From NCBI RefSeq assembly GCF_904846075.1, contig NZ_CAJGZH010000002.1, positions 682,001 through 746,000 on the forward strand: a stretch of DNA of 64,000 nucleotides, given 5' to 3'. How positions within the stretch are numbered: position 1 is the stretch's first letter; the number at the start of each line of letters is the position of its first letter. Source of the DNA: Psychrobacter glacincola (GTDB taxonomy: Bacteria > Pseudomonadota > Gammaproteobacteria > Pseudomonadales > Moraxellaceae). Of this stretch, positions 58,418 through 64,000 are shown piece after piece. The notes under the pieces are model-generated. The model was given only the letters and a program-made list of their open reading frames with translations, ran no database searches and was not told where the DNA came from. The translations under genes were made by a program, and so were the position numbers.

Positions 58418-59704
58418 CTATCTAATTATTTTTAGACATTGTCCTGCATGATATAAAGTCAGTCCCAACTCAGTAAAGCCAGATTTCATCCCGCCAAAAA
58501 AAACTTTTGCCTCTTCTAAGGTCTTAAATGGTAAGGGAATACTATCTCTATTACCTGTCATTATATAATCTGCAAAGCACTTACCCATTAGCGTGCCTGT
58601 GGTAATGCCGCGACCGTTATAGGCCGTTGCTGTCAGCAAGCCCTCGTCGGGCTCCATGACTCGAAAAATATGATCTTGCGTGAAGCCAAAACTACCAGTC
58701 CACTCATACTGCCACTTAAATGCTGGCAAATCTGGATAATAGCTCTTTTGCACCGCATTGGCCCATGATTGATAAAAGGATTTTGGTTTAAGCTGTGTAC
58801 CACCCACCGTTCCCAATAATAGGCGATCGTCGTCATCACGGCGAAAGCTAGACAAGGCCAAACGAGTATCCCATGCTCCTGTTTTGTAAGGTAAGATACG
58901 ATCTGCCGCCTCGCCACTCAGTGGCTCAGATGCAATCTGATAGTAATAAACCAGATAAAATGTCTTTGTGATTTCTGTCCACTCGCCTTCGGTATAAGCG
59001 TTGGTCGCAATAATAACGCGCTCAGATTTCACGCGAGCTTTAGCGGTTCTTGTATACCAATGACCGTCTACTTTTTCTAAGGCTTCAACAGCGGAATGCT
59101 CGTAGATAGTCACACCAAGACTGGTAGCGACTTTTGCAAGTCCTCTGACATAAGCCAGCGGATTTATCGTACCAGCCCGATGATCTAGTAATGCTTTATT
59201 GATACTTGTCGTCCCGCAATATTCATGGCATTTACTGCCCGTTAATACTTCAACATTCGCACCGCGGCGGCTAAGTTGCTCGTATCTAATATCGACATCT
59301 GCTTCACCTTTGGCGTTATGTGCCATATGGATATTACCGGCTTGCGTGGCCTGCGCATCGATATCATAACGCTTAATTAAATCAAACACTAAGCTTGGCG
59401 CTTGCCCAAGGGCGTCTGTCAAGCGCTCACCTGCTACTTCACCTAGCGCAATATTCAAATCATCAGGGCGCGCCCAAGTACCTGCATTGACGAGCCCTAC
59501 GCTTTTACCAGAGCCGCCACTGCCTATCGTATGGCTCTCTAAGAGGATAACTTTGACGCCTTTTTCTGCCAAATGAATCGCCGCCGACAACCCTGTATAA
59601 CCGCCGCCTATGATACAAATAGTCGCTTCAGTATCGCTATTCATCTGGCTGTAAGTATCAATAATAGGTGCGGTCATATTCCACAAACATTGCTCTTGCA
59701 ACAT
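58418..59704 (-). CDS. FAD-dependent oxidoreductase, L-pipecolate oxidase-like (AmaA-like)
   Basis: The 428-residue DAO-family enzyme has an N-terminal FAD motif CIIGGGYTGLSAAIHLAEKG and C-terminal YNGRGITTGTLMGKCFADYI. AAGGAG lies 7 bases before ATG 59704. In Pseudomonas putida amaA and amaB sit together and take L-pipecolate to 2-aminoadipate; here the AmaB-like gene is two genes upstream. Related family members oxidise gamma-glutamylputrescine, so the substrate call depends on the neighbours. Confidence 0.7.
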   Translation of the reverse strand: MLQEQCLWNMTAPIIDTYSQMNSDTEATICIIGGGYTGLSAAIHLAEKGVKVILLESHTIGSGGSGKSVGLVNAGTWARPDDLNIALGEVAGERLTDALGQAPSLVFDLIKRYDIDAQATQAGNIHMAHNAKGEADVDIRYEQLSRRGANVEVLTGSKCHEYCGTTSINKALLDHRAGTINPLAYVRGLAKVATSLGVTIYEHSAVEALEKVDGHWYTRTAKARVKSERVIIATNAYTEGEWTEITKTFYLVYYYQIASEPLSGEAADRILPYKTGAWDTRLALSSFRRDDDDRLLLGTVGGTQLKPKSFYQSWANAVQKSYYPDLPAFKWQYEWTGSFGFTQDHIFRVMEPDEGLLTATAYNGRGITTGTLMGKCFADYIMTGNRDSIPLPFKTLEEAKVFFGGMKSGFTELGLTLYHAGQCLKIIR

Positions 59705-59721
59705 CTCATACTCCTTCTAAA

Positions 59722-61182
59722 TTACACGTTGTCTACAGTGGAGAGCGTGCTTGTGTCGTTATTAACAATAGGTTCTTCACGGGGAATAAATTTATCTAAG
59801 AATACCCATAGCAGTCCAAATAGCGGTGATAACCAACAGGCAAAGGCAAATGGTGCATAAGTGAGTGTCGCAATACCTAATGTTGCCGCGACGAAACTAC
59901 CACCCATGTTCCAAGGAATAAGGGGAGATAACAGGGTTCCGGTATCTTCAATAGAGCGTGTGAGCGTGGTACGCTTGTAGCCCATTTCTTGATATTTGTC
60001 TTTTAATAAACGACCTGGCAACACCAGTGTGGTATAGACGTCACCGATGAGCGTACCGACACCAAGAGTACTGGCATAAGTGGTCATTACTAAACCAAAT
60101 CTCGATTTCACCATTTTATTAATTTTTGCCATGATGGCTTTTAGCGTACCGTAATGCTCAATTGAGCCGACGAAGGCTAAAGCAAAGATGGTCAAAGTCA
60201 CGACCCACGTCATCGACATAATGCCGCCTTTAGACAGCAGTTGATCCACGACAGCAAAGCCCGTTTCACTGACAAAGCCATTTTGTAGGACCGTAAAAAT
60301 GTCATGCACACCCACGCCTTGCATAAAAAACGCGACCAATCCTGCGACCACCACACCAGATAATACCGTTGGAATAGCAGGCATTTTCATCACCGCTGCA
60401 ATGACAACGACAACAGCAGGTAATAACGTAATGATGCTCAAGTTATAATTGGCCGCTAGTGAGGTTTGAATTTCTTTAATTGAGGTTAAATCGACATTTT
60501 CTGCGCCGTAACCCATACCAATCCAAGCATAGATAATCAATGCAGTTACCATGGCAGGTACCGTGGTTGGCAACATACCGCGGATGTGCTCCCAAAGGTC
60601 AACACCAGCCGCTGCTGGGGTTAAGTTGGTGGTGTCCGATAAAGGAGACATCTTGTCACCGAAAAAAGCACCAGAGACGATAGCACCGCCCGTTAGTGAC
60701 GGCGGAATACCCAAGCCTAGTCCAATACCCATCATGGCAAGACCGACCGTACCAACCGTGCCCCACGAAGTGCCTGTGGCGACAGAAATAATGGCACAGA
60801 TGATACAGACAGAGACTAGGAATGATGAAGGAGAAAAAACGCTAAAACCATAGTATAAAATTGTAGGAACGGTACCAGCGATAATCCAAGCGCCGATGAG
60901 CATACCAACACCCATCAAGATAATCATGGCCGGTAGACCAATTTTGACAACCTTTAAAAAGCGTTGTTCCATGCCATCCCAGTCACGGCCACGCAGCTTC
61001 ATAAACAAGCCGGTGATTAAAATACCGCAAGCTAAGGGAATGTGAGGGGTAAAATCTTTGAATACAAAAAACTGCACCATCAGAATAATGGCAGTCAACA
61101 CCAGAGGTGCAATATCTAATAAAAAACTAGAAGACGGACCGTAGCCCTCTTTAGCTTCGTCATAAGGTTTATCATCCATCAT
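59722..61182 (-). CDS. NhaC-family Na+/H+ antiporter-like transporter
   Basis: Start ATG 61182 is chosen for its AAGGAAGGTAGG region; the longer upstream frame has no good site. The 486-residue protein has about twelve membrane segments with GDKMSPLSDTTNLTPAAAG, a known NhaC mark, and GDVYTTLVLPGRLL. NhaC-type proteins exchange sodium for protons, and some carry amino acids or other solutes. Lying between amaA- and amaB-like genes, it might bring in lysine or pipecolate. It ends 18 bases before amaA. Confidence 0.78.
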   Translation of the reverse strand: MMDDKPYDEAKEGYGPSSSFLLDIAPLVLTAIILMVQFFVFKDFTPHIPLACGILITGLFMKLRGRDWDGMEQRFLKVVKIGLPAMIILMGVGMLIGAWIIAGTVPTILYYGFSVFSPSSFLVSVCIICAIISVATGTSWGTVGTVGLAMMGIGLGLGIPPSLTGGAIVSGAFFGDKMSPLSDTTNLTPAAAGVDLWEHIRGMLPTTVPAMVTALIIYAWIGMGYGAENVDLTSIKEIQTSLAANYNLSIITLLPAVVVVIAAVMKMPAIPTVLSGVVVAGLVAFFMQGVGVHDIFTVLQNGFVSETGFAVVDQLLSKGGIMSMTWVVTLTIFALAFVGSIEHYGTLKAIMAKINKMVKSRFGLVMTTYASTLGVGTLIGDVYTTLVLPGRLLKDKYQEMGYKRTTLTRSIEDTGTLLSPLIPWNMGGSFVAATLGIATLTYAPFAFACWLSPLFGLLWVFLDKFIPREEPIVNNDTSTLSTVDNV

Positions 61183-61471
61183 AAGATACCTACCTTCCTT
61201 AGTAGTGGATACTGCTGTCATAGATATAACAGTAGTGGAAACAACCAATCCATGGCTGCTGATAATGCTGAAAAAAGCGCGAAAAAGGTTACGGCAAAGG
61301 GAGTAAAAAGCCTGTTTTGAAATCATGAATAGTTATTCATCACTTCCGCAGGCTTTCATACTAAAACAATAAATACTTAATAATTGGCGACCAAAATAGC
61401 TAATAATTGGCTTGCTAAATAAGCGCTGAGCCTACTTAACAAGCATCACATCACGTCAAATCAAACTACTA

Positions 61472-62962
61472 TTAGCCAAAGTTGATGCCTTGCGCGAGTG
61501 GTAGCTCGGTTGAGTAGTTGACTGTATTGGTTTGACGACGCATATAGGCTTTCCATGCGTCCGAACCTGATTCACGACCACCGCCGGTTTCTTTTTCGCC
61601 GCCAAATGCGCCGCCAATCTCAGCGCCACTGGTGCCGATGTTGACGTTGGCGATACCGCAATCACTACCGCGGTCGCTGAGGAAAGTTTCAGCTTCACGT
61701 AAGTCATTGGTAAAGATACAAGATGACAGCCCTTGTGGCACATCGTTTTGCATCGCTAGCGCATCGTCAAATTCTTTATAAGGCATGACATATAAAATCG
61801 GTGCAAACGTCTCACTACGTGCCACGTCATTTTGCTCATCAAGCTCAACAATCGCAGGGGTCACATAATAAGCATCGGGGAATTTATCCATCAGCACCCG
61901 TTCGCCGCCCGTGACCTTACCGCCAGTATTGCGAGCCTTTTCTAACGCTGCTTGCATGTTATTAAAGCTGTCTTCATCAATCAGTGGACCGACCAAATTG
62001 CCTTCAAGCGGATGGCCGATGCTCACCGTCTCGTAAGCAGACTTAACGCGCGGTAAGATATCGTCTTTGACCGACTCATGAACGAACAGACGACGTAAGG
62101 TGGTGCAACGCTGACCTGCCGTTCCCACTGCAGAGAATAGAATGCCACGTAGCGCCAAATCCAAGTCCGCCGTTGGTGCCAAAATCATGGCGTTATTACC
62201 GCCAAGCTCTAGCAAGCATTTACCAAAACGCTCAGCGACTTTTGGCCCGACTTCTCGGCCCATACGTGTACTACCGGTCGCACTGACTAAAGCGATGTCT
62301 TTGTTTTCAACCAGCGCATTACCGATATCGGTTTTACCCAATATGATTTGCGATAAATGTGCTGGTGCCTCACCAAATTTTGCCAAGGCTTTTTCAAATA
62401 ACGCTTGGCAAGCTAAGGCGACAAGGGGGGTTTTTTCTGAAGGTTTCCAGATGACAGGGTTGCCACAAACGATGGCCAATGCCGTATTCCAAGACCAAAC
62501 GGCGACTGGGAAGTTGAAGGCAGAGATGACGCCGATGACACCCAGTGGATGCCATGTCTCACGCATGTGGTGACCTGGGCGTTCTGAGGCGATGGTTAGA
62601 CCATAAAGCTGACGCGATACGCCCACGGCAAAGTCACAAATATCAATCATTTCTTGGACTTCGCCAAGGCCTTCTTCTTTGATTTTTCCGGCTTCTAGCG
62701 ATACTAAGATACCTAGATCTTCTTTGTGCTCACGCAGAACTTCACCCAACAGACGAATCAGCTCACCACGTTTAGGGGCAGGAACGACGCGCCATTCTTG
62801 AAAAGCTTGTTTGGCATTTTGGATTTTAGTATCGACGTCGGCGACTGTATCTAATGTGACTTTACCGATAACTGAGCCATCAATTGGGGTGGTGACTTCA
62901 AAGTCGCCATTTTGATAGTGTGCTTCTTCTACGCCCATTGCAGACATATATTGCTTAATCAT
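61472..62962 (-). CDS. amaB: Aldehyde dehydrogenase ALDH7-type (AmaB-like, 2-aminoadipate semialdehyde dehydrogenase)
   Basis: Start ATG 62962 has AAGGG about 7 bases upstream; the TTG two codons earlier is less likely. The 496-residue protein has LELGGNNAMI (Glu), GTAGQRCTTLRR (catalytic Cys), and the antiquitin end FGGEKETGGGRESGSDAWK with NYSTELPLAQGI. ALDH7A1/AmaB enzymes oxidise 2-aminoadipate-6-semialdehyde / piperidine-6-carboxylate to 2-aminoadipate. Fits the pipecolate path with AmaA and the downstream 2-oxoadipate enzyme. Confidence 0.88.
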   Translation of the reverse strand: MIKQYMSAMGVEEAHYQNGDFEVTTPIDGSVIGKVTLDTVADVDTKIQNAKQAFQEWRVVPAPKRGELIRLLGEVLREHKEDLGILVSLEAGKIKEEGLGEVQEMIDICDFAVGVSRQLYGLTIASERPGHHMRETWHPLGVIGVISAFNFPVAVWSWNTALAIVCGNPVIWKPSEKTPLVALACQALFEKALAKFGEAPAHLSQIILGKTDIGNALVENKDIALVSATGSTRMGREVGPKVAERFGKCLLELGGNNAMILAPTADLDLALRGILFSAVGTAGQRCTTLRRLFVHESVKDDILPRVKSAYETVSIGHPLEGNLVGPLIDEDSFNNMQAALEKARNTGGKVTGGERVLMDKFPDAYYVTPAIVELDEQNDVARSETFAPILYVMPYKEFDDALAMQNDVPQGLSSCIFTNDLREAETFLSDRGSDCGIANVNIGTSGAEIGGAFGGEKETGGGRESGSDAWKAYMRRQTNTVNYSTELPLAQGINFG

Positions 62963-63064
62963 AATCAATCCCTTGCATATTGGTATAATGGTTTACTACG
63001 TCCTTGACTGACTTATAAAATTACCCTGCTACCTACTAAGTTGCAAAATAATAAATTTCTTGCA

Positions 63065-63085
63065 GTCATTCCTTTTTGGAATGAC
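63065..63085. terminator. Small hairpin between HglS and AmaB genes
   Basis: GTCATTCC (63065-63072) and GGAATGAC (63078-63085) with a T5 loop. No T run on the minus side, so its terminator role is uncertain. Confidence 0.4.
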
Positions 63086-63132
63086 GTGCTAATAAGTCGG
63101 CTATAAGCTGGCTATTTTTAGCCTAAATTTTA

Positions 63133-64000
63133 CTAAATACTGACGGTGGACAGGCACTGCTCAAGGCTTTGCACCTGCATCGCTTCATACAATGCCATCT
63201 CATCATAAATGGCGGCGCCCAAATCACGCTCAAACTCTTGTTGGCTTGAGTAACCATCATATTGGCTTGGCTGCGCCTCCTGCAGATTTGATTGGAAGAT
63301 ACCAGCGGCACTGACAGGCAAAAAGTCCTCATAAACGATAGGTTCAATGCGAAGCACCTCGTCATTAATCAGAGCGCTCAGCTTAGCATTAGGCACTTTA
63401 TTCAGGTCATCATTGGTTAAGGTGACGGCTAACAACGCTTGACCGTCCTCAGAATCAAGGGTGCTATCCGTCAACTGGTAATAAAAATACGCCAGCCCCT
63501 CATCGTGTAGAGTTTGATAATCATCAGGAAAAGCGGTAAATACCTTGGTTAAAATTTGATTGTATTGAGCCGCATTGTCCTCATTTGGGGTAGCACCAAG
63601 CTGGCGGCGAGCTTCGGCCAATAATTCATCATAAAGCGCGCGGCCCTTTTGTGTTAACGCCACACCGCGTTGTTCAATCTCTCCAAAGCGCGCGGTATGG
63701 TGCCCTTGCTCATAATCCCCATTGCTAGGGTCTGAGGTATCAGCAACTTTAAAGCCAACCGCTTCTTGTAGTGCTTTAAAACTGGTTTGCCTTAATAAGA
63801 TTGGACACGCTCTACGCGGTGGCCCTTCGATGATGGCTTTTGAGGGTATACCGCGAGCTTGCATGCCTTGTTGTACGGCATCAATATCCAAGGTTCTAGG
63901 CGTTAAATGATTGATATGTGGACCCTTAAAGCCAACCACATCAGCGACGAGCGGATGCTGATTTAATAAACGCTGATAGAGCGCTTTTGCCACCGGCGTT
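63133..64000 (-). CDS. HglS/YdcJ-like 2-oxoadipate dioxygenase/decarboxylase, partial (5' end outside window)
   Basis: The frame is open to the last base; about 289 codons of a usually 450-residue-long DUF1338/VOC protein are present. GPHINHLTPRTLDID, IEGPPRR and ILLRQTSFKALQE are family marks, with metal His in the first. In P. putida HglS turns 2-oxoadipate to D-2-hydroxyglutarate, the step after AmaB and a transaminase. It lies 170 bases upstream of amaB on the same strand, so the set is a lysine catabolic cluster. The N-terminal metal ligand region is outside. Confidence 0.8.
   Translation of the reverse strand, partial: TPVAKALYQRLLNQHPLVADVVGFKGPHINHLTPRTLDIDAVQQGMQARGIPSKAIIEGPPRRACPILLRQTSFKALQEAVGFKVADTSDPSNGDYEQGHHTARFGEIEQRGVALTQKGRALYDELLAEARRQLGATPNEDNAAQYNQILTKVFTAFPDDYQTLHDEGLAYFYYQLTDSTLDSEDGQALLAVTLTNDDLNKVPNAKLSALINDEVLRIEPIVYEDFLPVSAAGIFQSNLQEAQPSQYDGYSSQQEFERDLGAAIYDEMALYEAMQVQSLEQCLSTVSI

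Noticed and set aside
1..64000. CRISPR array
   Set aside because: No regularly spaced repeats of 24-40 bases with unique spacers were seen, and no cas genes.
1..64000. Prophage
   Set aside because: No capsid, terminase, portal or lysis genes; recombinases belong to an island-type module.

Overview
The window looks like a piece of a Moraxellaceae chromosome, most likely Psychrobacter. This rests on gene content and moderate-to-low GC (cyanase cluster, PACE efflux pump, amaA/amaB/hglS-type lysine catabolism, beta-oxidation operon) and is an inference; no rRNA or housekeeping marker is present.

Left half (1 to about 30.2 kb): an AT-rich defence and mobile island. In order: the 3' part of an MmeI/YeeA-type DNA methyltransferase, an SF2 helicase, a frameshifted GIY-YIG nuclease, and a DUF3293 gene split by an IS3-family element; a coiled-coil protein and an ExoX-like exonuclease with a decayed partial copy; a nucleotidyltransferase-fold protein, a SAM methyltransferase and an HNH nuclease; two secreted proteins; a decayed tRNA-Val and an intact tRNA-Asp; an mcrBC type IV restriction operon (minus); and a plus-strand cassette made of an hsdR remnant, a coiled-coil McrB-like ATPase with a putative OB/cold-shock-like N-terminus, a DUF2357/PD-(D/E)XK/zinc-ribbon partner, and a DUF3800-plus-helical-repeat protein. 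The last three resemble a CoCoNuT-type (predicted RNA-targeting) type IV system. A minus-strand tyrosine-recombinase module follows, and the island ends at a 3' tRNA-Gly(GCC) fragment with its terminator at about 30.2 kb.

Middle (30.3 to 42.5 kb): a DarT1-type NADAR antitoxin gene with no recognisable toxin; an unknown acidic protein; an unknown protein with a conserved structured leader; a hydrolase; a LysR/PACE pair; a META lipoprotein; and a complete cynR-cynTSX cyanate detoxification locus followed by a GlcG/HbpS-like lipoprotein.

Right (42.6 to 64 kb): a phosphonate uptake and degradation operon (ABC importer, FAD oxidoreductase, phosphonatase-like hydrolase); a TetR-flanked fatty-acid operon (acyl-CoA dehydrogenase, thiolase, FadB-like, CaiB/BaiF-AMACR-like, acyl-CoA ligase); a second copy of the unknown protein with the same leader; and an L-pipecolate/lysine catabolic set (AmaA-like oxidase, NhaC-type transporter, AmaB-like dehydrogenase, partial HglS).

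Two things stand out. The two paralogues at 32252-32884 and 57589-58056 share a leader in which an 11-codon ORF overlaps the 5' arm of a stem that hides the Shine-Dalgarno sequence, a candidate cis-regulatory RNA. Also, at least eleven genes are broken by single-base deletions, mostly in short homopolymers. That pattern fits either base-calling error or slippage decay, and it must be settled before any of these genes is called dead.
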